64,000 nt of DNA, from positions 496,001 through 560,000 of the forward strand of contig CAVRXO010000002.1 in the NCBI GenBank assembly GCA_963725185.1, read 5' to 3'. The notes under the pieces are model-generated. The model saw nothing but the letters and a program-made list of their open reading frames with translations. It searched no databases and was not told the DNA's origin. The position numbers and the translations under genes were made by a program. The DNA comes from VAZQ01 sp963725185 (GTDB lineage: Bacteria > Pseudomonadota > Alphaproteobacteria > Rhizobiales > Xanthobacteraceae). Shown one piece after another: positions 1 through 10,122 of this stretch (the stretch's first letter is position 1; every line of letters begins with the position of its first letter).

Positions 1-635
1 ACCCGTCCGGGGTCGCCGCCCTGCGCGACAAGCTGCTCCAGGCCGGCCAAATAGGCCTCGACCACCTCCGCATAGACCTGCTGCGAGAACAGTAAAGTTA
101 TATTGACGTTGATGCCGTCGGCGATGAGCTGGCGGATCGCCGGCAGGCCGGGGCGGGTCGCCGGGACCTTGATCATGACATTGGGGCGAGCGAGTGCGCG
201 CCATAGACGACGCGCTTCGGCGACCGTCGCCTGCGTGCTCATGGCCAGATAGGGCGAGACTTCCAGGCTGACATACCCGTCCGCCCCCTTTGACGACTTA
301 TAGACCGGACGCAGGACATCGGCGGCGTGTTGAATGTCCTCGATCGCCAGGCGCTCGTAGAGCTGCATCACATCGACGTCGCCCTCGCTCAATATCGCCT
401 TGAGCGCGGAATCATATTCGCTGCTGCCGCCAATGGCCTTCTCGAAGATCGAGGGATTGGAGGTCACCCCGGTGAGACCGTCGTGCTCCACGAGCTGCTT
501 GAGGCCGCCTTCGGCGATAAAACCGCGCGCCAGGAAATCGAGCCAGGGGGCCTGCCCGAAATCGTGCAGTGACGCGAGCGGATTGGGAGCGGGCTTGCCC
601 TGGTCCTGCGGGTTTCTTTTCGCTTGCGGATCCAT
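1..635 (-). CDS. tal: Transaldolase, N-terminal part (3' end beyond window)
   Basis: Transfers a dihydroxyacetone unit between sugar phosphates in the non-oxidative pentose phosphate pathway, in the cytosol. About 211 residues are visible. Family motifs are GVTSNPSIFEKAI near residue 60 and MIKVPATRPGLPAI, whose lysine (about K156) is the Schiff-base residue. The ATG at 635 (MDPQAKRNPQ) is preceded by GGAGAG five bases upstream. In many Rhizobiales transaldolase is fused to glucose-6-phosphate isomerase; the 3' end lies outside the window, so a fusion can be neither seen nor excluded. No partner gene for the pathway is visible inside the window. Confidence 0.93.
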   Translation of the reverse strand, partial: MDPQAKRNPQDQGKPAPNPLASLHDFGQAPWLDFLARGFIAEGGLKQLVEHDGLTGVTSNPSIFEKAIGGSSEYDSALKAILSEGDVDVMQLYERLAIEDIQHAADVLRPVYKSSKGADGYVSLEVSPYLAMSTQATVAEARRLWRALARPNVMIKVPATRPGLPAIRQLIADGINVNITLLFSQQVYAEVVEAYLAGLEQLVAQGGDPGR

Positions 636-1226
636 GCGCGCTCTCCGTTTGAAGCTGCCGTTCTGATCGTGCGACCGCGACAGCACCTTCTCTGCCGTGA
701 AGCCGAACTTCGCAAGCAGATCCTTGCGCGGCGCCGACAAGGCGGATCTGGCATGCCGGCCTTGGCGCCGCTCGTCTCGGCGCGTCGTGGTGCCGCGGCC
801 TCAGCCTCGGTGGTCACAAGGACCGCTGAGATTGTCTCCGCGCACGCTTCGCGGCGCTGACGCGCGCTCCCCGTCCAGCCGCGGCCGCAACTCGCTTTCG
901 GAGTGGTGGGCCGCTTGTTTTCGCCGCCGAATGCCGCTTCCAGGCGCGCGCCGCGCTCGATCTCCGTCGTCCCGCCGTCGCGGCGGAGAGTCAGCAGGCG
1001 GTGCGGGGTGAGGGCAAGCGTCAGGCCCATCAGATCTTCCTGCTGTCATAGGGGTTTTTCGAGACTAACCTGATTCTCGAAGGCAGTAATGCCGCTCTTC
1101 CGCCGCCGCGGACAATCGGTGTATCGTCCAAGCGAACTGACGTTCCCGGGCGACACGGCGACATCCGGCCGCTATGGAATGGTCGGCGTGCTCGGAAGCA
1201 ATCACGCAATCAATGGGAGTGTGTTC
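636..1226. other. Intergenic region, no gene recognised
   Basis: This 590-base GC-rich stretch lies between two divergently transcribed genes. Open frames here have no recognisable domain, and the one on the minus strand overlaps the transaldolase. One small inverted repeat, TTCGAGA (1058-1064) and TCTCGAA (1075-1081), could be an operator or weak hairpin. I see no RNA gene. Confidence 0.5.
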
Positions 1227-2051
1227 ATGTTGGGCCAGGGCTTGATCGGCATGCTCGCCGCGACAGTGGCGCTGTTGCTGGCGCCATGCGGCGCGCAGGC
1301 GTTCGACGAATTGAAATATCCCGACCTCAAGGGTCAATGGGAGCGGGTCGGCGTCCCGCGCTGGCTCGCCCCAGGACAAAAAGCGCCGCTGACGCCGGAG
1401 TACCAGGCCGTCAACAATGCCCAGCTGGCCGATCAGGCGGCCGGCGGACAAGGCAACTGGCCCTCCTCGTTCTGCATCCCGCAAGGCATGCCGGCGATGA
1501 TGAACCTCTACGATCCGATGGAGATCGTGGTCACCCAGGACATCACCTACATCCTGATCAGCCACATCAACGATTCCTACCGGCGAATCTACACCGACGG
1601 ACGCGACTGGCCGGCGGAGGGCGAGGTCGAGCCGAGCTATGCGGGCTATTCCATCGGCAAATGGGTGGACACGACCGGCAGCGGCCGCTTCGACGTGCTC
1701 GAGGTGGAGACGCGCAATTTCCGCGGCCCGCGCGCGTTCGAATCCAGCGGTCTGCCGCTGCACCGCGACAATCAGAGCATCATCAAGGAGCGCTTCTATC
1801 TGGACAACTCCGACCGCAACACCCTCTATGACGACATCACGGTGTACGACCATGCGCTGACGCAGCCGTGGACGCTGCACAAGAAGATTGCGCGCGTGAA
1901 CGCGGCGCGGCCGGTCTGGCGCTCGGACCTCTGCGAGGAGGAGAACTCGCTGGTGCGCATCGGCAAGGACGGCTATTTCCTGAGCGCTGACGGCTATCTG
2001 ATGCCGACCAAGAAGGGCCAAGCGCCGCCCGACCTGCGCTATTTCAAGTAA
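1227..2051 (+). CDS. Secreted hypothetical protein (GQW / RRIYTDGR family)
   Basis: A 274-residue protein of unknown function. The ATG at 1227 follows GGGAG by seven bases and begins a clear Sec signal peptide (MLGQGLIGMLAATVALLLAP, cleavage near GAQA|FDE). An upstream in-frame extension to 1089 would bury the signal and is rejected. The mature part carries PDLKGQWERVG, APLTPEYQA, CIPQGMPAMM, RRIYTDGRDWP and YSIGKWVD. I associate this motif series (G-x-W, PxGMP, RRIYTDGR, S-x-G-x-W followed by a VET-like strand) with a broad family of uncharacterised periplasmic proteins in proteobacteria and acidobacteria. A beta-rich periplasmic fold is likely. It sits alone, so context gives no hint of role. 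Confidence 0.75.
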   Translation: MLGQGLIGMLAATVALLLAPCGAQAFDELKYPDLKGQWERVGVPRWLAPGQKAPLTPEYQAVNNAQLADQAAGGQGNWPSSFCIPQGMPAMMNLYDPMEIVVTQDITYILISHINDSYRRIYTDGRDWPAEGEVEPSYAGYSIGKWVDTTGSGRFDVLEVETRNFRGPRAFESSGLPLHRDNQSIIKERFYLDNSDRNTLYDDITVYDHALTQPWTLHKKIARVNAARPVWRSDLCEEENSLVRIGKDGYFLSADGYLMPTKKGQAPPDLRYFK

Positions 2052-2579
2052 TCGCGGAAGTGACGGCTGGCCCGCGAGACGCACATCCAGTGCCTCGCGC
2101 GAACGGCGATCTTTCTCGACGATGCTGCAGGCGGAACGATGGGGCGGCGATGCAAACTCTCGTCGCCCGAGCGGTGACGAGCATATAGCTGTCGCGAATA
2201 GGAAACTTGCTCCCGGCAATGGACATGGGCGACCGGAGCGGCGTCCAACGGGGCCGTAGTGCAAGACAATTGGGTGGTCTAGTACCCGATTGTTCGCGCT
2301 TCAGTTGCGCATGAACAATTCGAACGAAAGATATTCTTTCGCGTTATCCCAGACGCGGCCGCCGGAGCGCGTCATCAGTATCCTTGTTTACACAACGGAT
2401 ACACGACGTTTATTCCTTCAATACAGGACTTGGCTGCGTCAAATCGCTCATCCGCGGCCGCCTTACCAATCTTTAATTTGGCAGTCAGCTTGTCGTGAGG
2501 AACCCGGGTGCAAGAAATGCGATGGAAATTTGAGATGCCTTTCGGAGGATAGCGCTTCGCTGAGGAGAACCGTACAGGC
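2052..2579. other. Intergenic region upstream of the RND operon
   Basis: This 528-base stretch has no convincing gene. A 97-residue open frame starting at 2290 has unordered composition and runs into the next start, so it is not called. The promoter for the efflux operon should lie here. GAGGAG at 2562-2567 is the likely ribosome site for the ATG at 2580, with rather wide spacing. Confidence 0.45.
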
Positions 2580-3758
2580 ATGAAAGCGATCACCGAGAAA
2601 GCCAAGCACCGCTCTTCGCGTAGGTTCATTTGGATTGCCGGCATCGTGGTGATGATCGCGGCTGGGACCTTCGGAATCCGGCGCTGGGCCGAACCGGCGC
2701 CGCACGTGGCGTCGCGGCCCCCCGCGGTGCCGGTGACGGTGGCGAGCGTGGCTCGCCAAGACGTTCCGCTCTTCCTGCAGGGACTGGGCACCGCGCAGGC
2801 ATCGAACACGGTCGCCATCCGCAGCCAGATCGACGGCAAGCTGCAGTCGGTCAATTTCGTCGAGGGCCAGGAGGTCCACAAGGGCGACACGCTGGCAGTG
2901 ATCGATCCGCGCGCGCTCCAGGCCATGCTCGACCAGGCGGTCGCCAAGAAAGCGGAGGATCAGGCTCAGTTGATCTCCGCGCAAAAGGACCTCGAGCGAT
3001 TCAAGACGCTGGTGGTCAAGAACGCCGAGACCCAGCAGAACGTCGATGCGCAACAGGCGAAGGTCGATCAGCTCAAGGCAATGATCGAAGCCGACCAGGG
3101 CGCGATCGAAAGCGCGCAGACCCAGCTCTCCTATGCCACCATTACGGCGCCGATCGACGGCCGCGTCGGCTTTCGCCAGGTCGATGCCGGCAATATCATC
3201 CATGCCAGCGACCCGAATCCGCTGACCGTGCTGACCCTGATCCGTCCGATGGTGGTGACCTTCACCTTGCCGCAAAAGGATCTGGGAGACGTGCGCTCGG
3301 CGATGCTGCGGGGCTCGGTACCGGCGCTCGCCTACGATCAGGACAATGCCAAGCAGGTCGCGAGCGGGCAGCTGCTGCTGATCGACAATGAGATCGATCA
3401 GACCACCAGCACGATCCGCCTCAAGGCCACTTTTCCCAACAAGGACGAGCAGCTCTGGCCCGGCGAGTTCGTGCACGTGCACATCGAGGTCAATAGCCAA
3501 AAGAATGCGGTGACGATCCCGCCCGTGGCGATGCAGCGCGGGCCGCAGGGCTTCTACGCCTGGGTGATCAAGCCCGACAACACCGCCGAGCAGCGGCCGA
3601 TCGATGCCAAGCAGGTCGGCGACGACATCGCCATCGTCAGCAAGGGCCTTTCGCCCGACGAGCGGGTCGTGGTCAACGGCCAGTACCGCCTGCAGGCCGG
3701 CGCGCGCGTCGATGCCAAGACGCAAGTGGCAGCCAACCCTCCGGGCAAGCCGTCGTGA
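2580..3758 (+). CDS. RND efflux periplasmic adaptor (MdtA/AcrA type)
   Basis: Membrane-fusion subunit linking an inner-membrane RND pump to an outer-membrane channel. The 392 residues show an N-terminal membrane anchor (about 16-32, FIWIAGIVVMIAAG), the first lipoyl half (VAIRSQIDGKLQSVNFVEGQ), an alpha-helical hairpin with heptads (about 105-170), the second lipoyl half (LSYATITAPIDGRVGFRQVD) and beta-barrel and membrane-proximal domains to the end. There is no lipobox cysteine, so it is probably held by the uncleaved N-terminal helix. Its stop overlaps the GTG start of the pump gene by four bases, which implies translational coupling. No outer-membrane factor lies alongside. Substrate cannot be inferred. 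Confidence 0.93.
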   Translation: MKAITEKAKHRSSRRFIWIAGIVVMIAAGTFGIRRWAEPAPHVASRPPAVPVTVASVARQDVPLFLQGLGTAQASNTVAIRSQIDGKLQSVNFVEGQEVHKGDTLAVIDPRALQAMLDQAVAKKAEDQAQLISAQKDLERFKTLVVKNAETQQNVDAQQAKVDQLKAMIEADQGAIESAQTQLSYATITAPIDGRVGFRQVDAGNIIHASDPNPLTVLTLIRPMVVTFTLPQKDLGDVRSAMLRGSVPALAYDQDNAKQVASGQLLLIDNEIDQTTSTIRLKATFPNKDEQLWPGEFVHVHIEVNSQKNAVTIPPVAMQRGPQGFYAWVIKPDNTAEQRPIDAKQVGDDIAIVSKGLSPDERVVVNGQYRLQAGARVDAKTQVAANPPGKPS

Positions 3759-6700
3759 ACATCTCGGAACCCTTCATCCGCCGGCCGATCGCAACTTCCC
3801 TGCTGATGGGGGCGCTGGCCCTGGTCGGGATCGTGGCGTTTCCGCTGTTGCCGGTGGCGCCGCTGCCGCAGGTCGACTTCCCGACCATCCAGGTTTCCGC
3901 GCAGCTCGCCGGCGCGAGCCCCGACACCATGGCGTCGACCGTGGCGGCTCCCGCTCGAGCGCAGGTTCGGCGAGATTTCCGGCGTCACCCAGATGACCTC
4001 GATCAGCGTGCTCGGCTCGACCAACATCACGCTGCAATTCGATCTCAACCGCAACGTCGATGCGGCCGCCCAGGACGTGCAGGCGGCGATCACCGCGGCC
4101 GGCCGCCAGCTGCCGACCACCCTGACCTCGCCGCCGACCTATCGCAAGGTCAATCCGGCGGATGCGCCCATTCTGATCCTTTCCACCCATTCCGACACGC
4201 TGCCGCTCACGACCGTCGACGACTATGCCGACACGGTGGTGGCGCAACAGATTTCGCAGATCACCGGCGTCGCGCAGGTCATCATCGGTGGCGAGCAGAA
4301 GCCGGCGGTGCGGGTCCAGGTCGATCCGGCCAAGCTGCAGACCCGCGGGCTGACCCTCGAAGACGTGCGCAACGTGCTGGCGATCGCCAATACCGACTCC
4401 AGCAAGGGCAGCCTCAACAATTCCCAGCAAAGCCTCACCATCACCGCCAACGACCAGCTCCTGAAGGCGGAAGACTACAACAACGTCATCATCGCCTATC
4501 GCAACGGCGCCCCGATCCGCGTTCGCGACGTCGGCCAAGCGGTGGCGGGGCCCGAGGACGTCAACATCGCGGCGCTGTCCGGCGACAAGCCGGCGGTCAT
4601 ACTTCTGGTCTTCAAGCAGCCGGGCGCGAACGTCATCGACACCGTCGATCAGATCAAGGCCGCCATGCCCCGCCTCGCCGCCGTCATCCCGCCGGGCATG
4701 CATATCGACACCATCGTCGACCGCACGCAGACCATCCGCGCCTCGGTGCAGGACGTCGAGTTCACCCTGGCTCTGACCGTTTGCCTGGTGGTGATGGTGA
4801 TCCTGCTGTTCCTGCGCAATTTCTGGGCCACGCTCATTCCAAGCGTCACCGTGCCGCTGGCGCTGCTCGGGGCCACCGCGCTCATGTATCTGTTCAGCTT
4901 CAGCCTGGACAATCTTTCGCTCATGGCGCTGACGCTCGCCGTCGGCTTCGTGGTCGACGACGCCATCGTCGTGGTGGAGAACATCTACCGCCACGTCGAG
5001 GAGGGCACCGCGCCCATGGCGGCCGCGCTCAAGGGGGCGAGCGAGATCGGCTTTACGGTGGTGTCGATCAGCATCTCGCTGATCGCGGTCTTCATACCGT
5101 TGCTGCTGATGGGCGGAATCATCGGACGTTTGTTTCGCGAATTCGCCATAACGGTGACGGCCGCGATCGTGGTGTCGGTGGTGGTGTCGCTGACCCTCAC
5201 CCCGATGCTATGCTCGCGCTTCATGGCGAAGCAGTCGGAGCATCATGGCCGCATCTACGGCGCGATCGAATGGGGTTTCGAGGCACTGATCGGCGGCTAC
5301 CGACGGATGCTGGATGTGGTGCTGCGCCATCAGCCGCTCACCCTCGTGGTGTTCCTGGCCACGATGGCGGTGACCGGAGTCATGTTCGTCACCATCCCCA
5401 AGGGCTTCTTTCCCACCCAGGATACCGGCCTGATCGTGGGACTTTCGGAGGCCGCCCAGGACGCCTCTCCGGATCAGATGAAGCGCCTGCAACGCGAGCT
5501 CTCGCAGGTCATCGAGCGCGATCCCGACGTCGCCGCATTCGGATCGTTCTTCGGCAGCGGCACCGGCAACACGCTCAATACCGGCCGCTTCTTCATCGGC
5601 CTCAAGCCGCGCGACCAGCGCAAGTCCACGGCGGTCGGCGTCATCAATCGGCTGCGGCCGCAGCTCGCCAAGGTCGAGGGCGTCAACCTCTTCCTGCAGC
5701 CCTCGCAGGACATCACCGTAGGCGGACGCATCTCGCGCGGGCAATATCAATACACGCTCGAGGACGCCAATGTGGACGAGCTCAATACCTGGGCGCCTCG
5801 CATGCTCGAGAAGCTCAAGACCCTGCCCGGGCTTGCCGATGTCTCCAGCGACCTGCAGGGCAACGCGCCGCAGCTGAAGATCCAGATCAACCGCGATGCC
5901 GCCGCCCGGTTCGGGATTCAGCCGCAGGCGATCGACGACACGCTCGACGATGCGTTCGGCCAGCGCCAGGTCGGCCAGTATTTCACGCAGACCAACTCCT
6001 ACTTCATCGTGCTCGAAGCGCTGCCGGATCTGCAAAAGAATCCCTCCGCCCTCGACAACATCTACGTGAAGGCGGGCAACGGCCAGCCGGTTCCGTTGTC
6101 GACGCTGGTCGACGTCGACAATTCGCAGACCGGCCCGCTCTCGGTCTCGCATCAGGGACAGTTCCCGGCGGCGACGCTCTCGTTCAATCTGCAGCCCGGC
6201 GTTGCGCTCGGCCAGGCGGTCGATGAGATCCAAAGCGCCGAGGTCGAAATGGGCAAGCCGGCTTCCCTGATCGGCAGCTTCCAGGGCAACGCCCAGGCGT
6301 TCCAAAGCTCGCTGTCGAGCGAGCCGATCCTGATCGTGGCGGCATTGCTGGTCGTCTACGTCATCCTGGGCGTCCTCTACGAGAGCTACATCCATCCATT
6401 GACGATTCTGTCCACCCTCCCCTCGGCCGGCGTGGGGGCGCTGCTGGCCTTGTGGGCCGGCGGCTTTGACCTGTCCGTCATCGGCATCATCGGAATCATC
6501 CTTTTGATCGGCATCGTGAAGAAGAACGGCATCATGCTGGTGGACTTCGCGATCACCCGCGAGCGCGAAGGACACGCGCCGGAGGCGGCCATACGCGAGG
6601 CCTGCCTGCTGCGATTCCGGCCGATCATGATGACCACGATGGCAACGCTGCTGAGCGGCCTGCCGCTCATGCTCGGAAGCGGCTCGGGCTCGGAGCTGCG

Positions 6701-6860
6701 CCAACCGCTGGGCTATGCCATGGTGGGCGGGCTCGTGCTGAGCCAGATGCTGACGCTGTTTACGACGCCGGTGGTCTACCTCTATCTCGATCGCATGCAG
6801 ATGCGGCTGCGCGGCGAAAGACAGCGTGAGCCGGCCCCGCTGCTGGCAGCCGCGGAGTGA
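3755..6860 (+). CDS. RND multidrug efflux permease (MdtB/AcrB type), one frameshift
   Basis: Inner-membrane proton-driven efflux pump of about 1034 residues, partner of the adaptor just upstream. The GTG at 3755 starts MNISEPFIRRPIATSLLMGA, a typical RND N-terminus. The frame breaks after MASTVAAP because CCC at 3950-3952 has one C too many; removing it restores LERRFGEISGVTQMTSISVL and the frame stays open to 6860. The proton-relay pair is present in GFVVDDAIVVVENIYRH (TM4) and the TM10 lysine in LLIGIVKKNGIMLVDFAI. The span is 3n+1, as one insertion predicts. Because the rest is flawless, a sequence error or a very recent mutation is more likely than an old pseudogene. No outer-membrane channel gene follows. 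Confidence 0.9.
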
Positions 6861-7004
6861 TCTTCCGCGCCCAGCCGCAGAATGCTAGCGTCCTGACGGC
6901 AACCCGTTAGCGCTTGGCCGCGTCAGCGCTTGGCAAGCTCGTCCTGGATCGGGCAAGAAACGGAATGCCCAAGCGGGCAGGCATGAATTTTGCGGGAGCC
7001 CAGC

Positions 7005-7853
7005 GTGCAGATCATCGATTCCCAGGTCCACATCTGGGCGGAAAACACCGCCGACCGGCCCTGGGCACCGAACATGGAGGGCCGCGCGCACTTGGCGGAG
7101 CCGCTGAGCGCCGAAGGGCTTCTCGCCATGATGGACGAGGCCGGCGTCGATGCGGCGATCCTGGTGCCGCCATCGCTCGAAGGCGATCGTAATGATCTGT
7201 GCTTGGCGGCAGCGCGGAAGTTCAGCGACCGTTTCGCGGTGATGGGACGCATCGACCTCGCCCGGCTGGAGTCGCGAGCGGCGCTGGCGACCTGGCGGCA
7301 GCAGCCCGGCATGCTCGGCCTGCGCCTGACCTTTCATCGGCCCGATACGCGCCCGCAGCTCACCGACGGCACTGCCGACTGGCTGTGGCCGGCGGCGGAA
7401 CGGCACGGCGTCCCCCTGATGGTGCATGTACCCGAGCGCCTGCCCAAGCTCGCCGAGATCGCCGAGCGACATCCGGGTCTCACGATCATCGTCGACCATA
7501 TGGGTTTCGGGCGTGAAACGATGGATGCCAATGCGCCGGCCGGCGCCGCCCGCGTCGCGGCCCTGGCGCATTGCAGCAACGTGTTCGTGAAGGTCTCGGC
7601 GCTGCCCTGCTTTTCCAGCGAACCGTACCCGTTCCGCAACTTGAATGAGCCGCTGCGCCGCGTGATCGAGGCTTTCGGTCCGCGGCGCTGCTTTTGGGGC
7701 ACCGACCTATCGCGCACGCTGGAGCATTGCACCTATCGTCAGGGCGTCACCCACTTCACGCAGGAGCTGGATTTCCTGACCGCCGACGATCTCGAATGGA
7801 TCATGGGCCGCGGCCTGCGGGAGTGCCTGCATTGGAACCTGGGGAAGCCTTGA
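7005..7853 (+). CDS. Amidohydrolase family 2 (metal-dependent hydrolase)
   Basis: A 282-residue cytosolic TIM-barrel hydrolase of the amidohydrolase-2 group (PF04909), which includes 2-pyrone-4,6-dicarboxylate lactonase and related decarboxylases or lactonases. The usual motifs are visible: N-terminal IDSQVHIW, LMVHVPE, IIVDHMGFG and CFWGTDLSRT, whose aspartate would be catalytic. The start chosen is GTG at 7005, preceded by GGGAG seven bases upstream; a TTG at 6990 gives a longer but less likely start. It lies 120 bases before a Bug-type solute receptor on the same strand, suggesting that the two handle one aromatic or carboxylate substrate. The substrate itself is not deducible. Confidence 0.85.
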   Translation: MQIIDSQVHIWAENTADRPWAPNMEGRAHLAEPLSAEGLLAMMDEAGVDAAILVPPSLEGDRNDLCLAAARKFSDRFAVMGRIDLARLESRAALATWRQQPGMLGLRLTFHRPDTRPQLTDGTADWLWPAAERHGVPLMVHVPERLPKLAEIAERHPGLTIIVDHMGFGRETMDANAPAGAARVAALAHCSNVFVKVSALPCFSSEPYPFRNLNEPLRRVIEAFGPRRCFWGTDLSRTLEHCTYRQGVTHFTQELDFLTADDLEWIMGRGLRECLHWNLGKP

Positions 7854-7974
7854 GCCGACCGGCGCGCCGCGGCTTCGCCGTTGACACAGCGCCGGCGCTG
7901 AGGCCTGTTGGCCGCCCGAGTGTTGGTCAGGATGCCGGGAATTCGCGAAACTTCGCCAAACTAATGAGATCGCC

Positions 7975-8952
7975 ATGTTTCGATCACGTCATCGCGCAAG
8001 GCTTGGGCTCGCCACGCTGTGGATTGCGCTGGCTGCCGTCGCGGCCCATGCGCAAAGCTACCCCACGCATGTCATCCGCATCATTGCCCCGTTCGCAGCG
8101 GGTGGCTTGAACGATACCGCGGCAAGGCTCATCCAACCCTACCTCGAGAAAGCCCTCGGCCAGGCCGTGGTGGTCGAAAACCGCACCGGAGCGAGCGGGA
8201 TTGTCGGCTCCGAATTTGTCGCCAAGGCCGCGCCCGACGGCCACACGCTGCTGATGGTGGCGTCGTCCTACACGGTGCTGCCGGCGACGACCGCCACGCT
8301 GCCTTACGATTCCGAGCGCGACCTGACCCCGGTCGCGGTGCTGGGCAAGAATCCGCTGCTGTTCATCGTCAATCCAAAGGTCGAGGCGAAGACTCTCGGC
8401 GAGTTCGTTGCACTGGCCAAGGCCAGTCCGGGCAAGTTCAACTATGCGACGCCGGGTGCCGCGACCCAGACGCGGTTCGTGACCGAGCTGTGGAGCGCGC
8501 GCGCCGGCATCAAGCTGCAACACATTCCCTATCGCGGCGGCGCGCCGGCCGTTCAATCCGTGGTCGCCGGCCAGACCGAGTTCACGGTGCTTTCGCCGCT
8601 GGTCTCATTGCCGCAGATCGCGGCCGGCAATCTGCGGGCGCTGGCGGTCGGCAGCCTCACGCGCTATCCGCAGCTGCCCGACGTGCCGACGGTCGCGGAA
8701 TCCGGCTTCCCCGATTTCGAGGCAATTCAGTGGGTCGGCCTGCTCACCACCGCGGGCACGCCGAAGGATGTCGTCGAGCGCCTCAACACCGAGGTGAACA
8801 AGGCACTCAAGGAGCCGGATCTGATCGCCAAGCTGGAGCAAGAGGGCATGTTGCCGGGCGGCGGGACATCGGCCGAATTCCGCAACCTGATCGCGACCGA
8901 GATCAAGAACTGGAAAGAGACGGCGCGTGCAGCCAACATCCAACCCGAATGA
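7975..8952 (+). CDS. Bug/TctC-family tripartite tricarboxylate receptor
   Basis: Periplasmic solute-binding protein of the Bug (TctC) family, 325 residues, with a Sec signal peptide (LGLATLWIALAAVAAHAQS) cut near AHA|QSYPT. Characteristic parts are IRIIAPFAAGGLNDTAARL, VVENRTGASGIVGSEFVAKA, the PDGHTLL strand and PGKFNYATPGAATQTRF, which shape the carboxylate pocket. It normally feeds a TctAB membrane complex; none is nearby, and orphan receptors of this kind are common in this order. The neighbouring amidohydrolase suggests uptake of an aromatic or organic acid. Ribosome site is weak. Confidence 0.93.
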   Translation: MFRSRHRARLGLATLWIALAAVAAHAQSYPTHVIRIIAPFAAGGLNDTAARLIQPYLEKALGQAVVVENRTGASGIVGSEFVAKAAPDGHTLLMVASSYTVLPATTATLPYDSERDLTPVAVLGKNPLLFIVNPKVEAKTLGEFVALAKASPGKFNYATPGAATQTRFVTELWSARAGIKLQHIPYRGGAPAVQSVVAGQTEFTVLSPLVSLPQIAAGNLRALAVGSLTRYPQLPDVPTVAESGFPDFEAIQWVGLLTTAGTPKDVVERLNTEVNKALKEPDLIAKLEQEGMLPGGGTSAEFRNLIATEIKNWKETARAANIQPE

Positions 8953-8988
8953 TGAGGCCGGATCTCCGGCTCCAAACCAGGACCAGCA

Positions 8989-9183
8989 ATGACCAGCGAC
9001 AACGGCACGACCAAGAGCCAACCCACTGCCAAGGCCGCAAGCACGGGCGGCGAAACAGCCGCGAAGCCGGAGGCGAGCACGCCCGCCAATTATAGCCGGG
9101 GCGAGAAGCAGAAGCCGGTCACCAACTCGTATAAGGAAAACTGGGACCGCATCTACGGAAAAAAGAAGAAGCGATCCAAGTAG
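8989..9183 (+). CDS. Small basic disordered protein
   Basis: A 64-residue protein, polar and Thr/Ala/Lys-rich over its first 40 residues, ending in a conserved-looking basic block (KPVTNSYKENWDRIYGKKKK). The ATG at 8989 is preceded by AGGA six bases upstream. I have an impression of similar short proteins with a KPV-x-YKxNWDxI tail in Bradyrhizobium-like genomes, but function is unknown. It follows the Bug receptor by 36 bases and could share its transcript. No membrane segment or metal motif is seen. Confidence 0.65.
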   Translation: MTSDNGTTKSQPTAKAASTGGETAAKPEASTPANYSRGEKQKPVTNSYKENWDRIYGKKKKRSK

Positions 9184-9237
9184 CGGCGGGCTTGCTCGCC
9201 AGCGCAGCCGCGTCCCGACTTGCCGCAATCGAAAGCG

Positions 9238-10011
9238 TCAGCCGGCGGACCCATTGGGAGCGCCGGCGCTCGCGGACTCGGGGACCGCCGTCGCATCCAG
9301 GGCTCGGTCGGCGGTGGCACTGAAGTTTCGCTGGGAATGCAGGTGAGCGTAGATCAGATCAAGCTCGCCCGCGGCGGCGAGCCGCGCCAATGCCTCGCCC
9401 GACAAAGCCCGGAGCCGGTCCCGGTTGACCGACATGAAGCCGCCCATGGTGACACGCTTGCCGGAGCGTAGCGTGAAGTCCGCCCGCATGGGCTCGAGCA
9501 GATTGAGCTCGATGAGACGCCGGCAGAACGCCCCGGTGGCTTCGAATTGCGCCTCATAGGCCTGCAGGAACCCCAGCACGGTCTTCAGGTACTGGGTGCG
9601 CTCGCCGGCCGCATCGAACAGGCGCTCGCCCAGGCCCGCGCGGTTGACGCCGTGGAACTCCTCGTCGACGCACAGCGTGAAGGTCTCGCCCTTCTCGTCG
9701 CGCGAGAAGACGAACGGATAGCGGCGCACAAAGGCCGGAATGTATTTCGCATTCCACGCACCCTTGGCGTCGACATAAAGGTTTTCATTGTCACGCACGC
9801 CGAGCAGCGCCACCGGCGTGATCTCCTTGCCCTGTCCGGCGAACACGATCGCGTATTCGCTGCAGGCCGGCTCGAACTCCGCGGCCATGAGCGGCACCGA
9901 ATTGACCTGCCTGGCAAAGCCGTAGTCGGTGCCGGATTTGACCGACAAGTCGCCGTGCTGGCCTGGATTGACCGGCACGGCACGTTCATAGATGAGAAGC
10001 TGTTTTGCCAT
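9238..10011 (-). CDS. SapC family protein
   Basis: A 257-residue protein matching the SapC family (PF07277), named from the Caulobacter S-layer secretion region but still of unclear role. Family features are the N-terminal YERAVPVNPGQHGDLSVK, NSVPLMAAEFEPACSEYAIVF, the YIPAFVRRYPFVFSRDEKG stretch and a C-terminal GGFMSVNRDRLRALSGEALA. No signal peptide is seen. The last 25 residues are Ala/Ser/Pro-rich and probably disordered. It stands alone on the minus strand, and no S-layer or type I secretion gene is near, so a role in surface-layer export cannot be supported here. Confidence 0.9.
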   Translation of the reverse strand: MAKQLLIYERAVPVNPGQHGDLSVKSGTDYGFARQVNSVPLMAAEFEPACSEYAIVFAGQGKEITPVALLGVRDNENLYVDAKGAWNAKYIPAFVRRYPFVFSRDEKGETFTLCVDEEFHGVNRAGLGERLFDAAGERTQYLKTVLGFLQAYEAQFEATGAFCRRLIELNLLEPMRADFTLRSGKRVTMGGFMSVNRDRLRALSGEALARLAAAGELDLIYAHLHSQRNFSATADRALDATAVPESASAGAPNGSAG

Positions 10012-10122
10012 TGGAACCTGACCACGGTTGGAGCTGTGCGCCTATTATAGCCTGCTGTTGCGGACCACAAGGCAGATTCGCCTGGGCATCGAAGGGGCAG
10101 CCTGCGCGCGGCTTGCCGGCTT

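Noticed and set aside
464..1030. 188-codon minus-strand frame partly overlapping tal
   Set aside because: Overlaps tal in another frame and consists of low-complexity Arg/Ala-rich sequence.
2290..2583. 97-codon frame upstream of the RND operon
   Set aside because: No domain, no ribosome site, and it overlaps the start of the adaptor gene.
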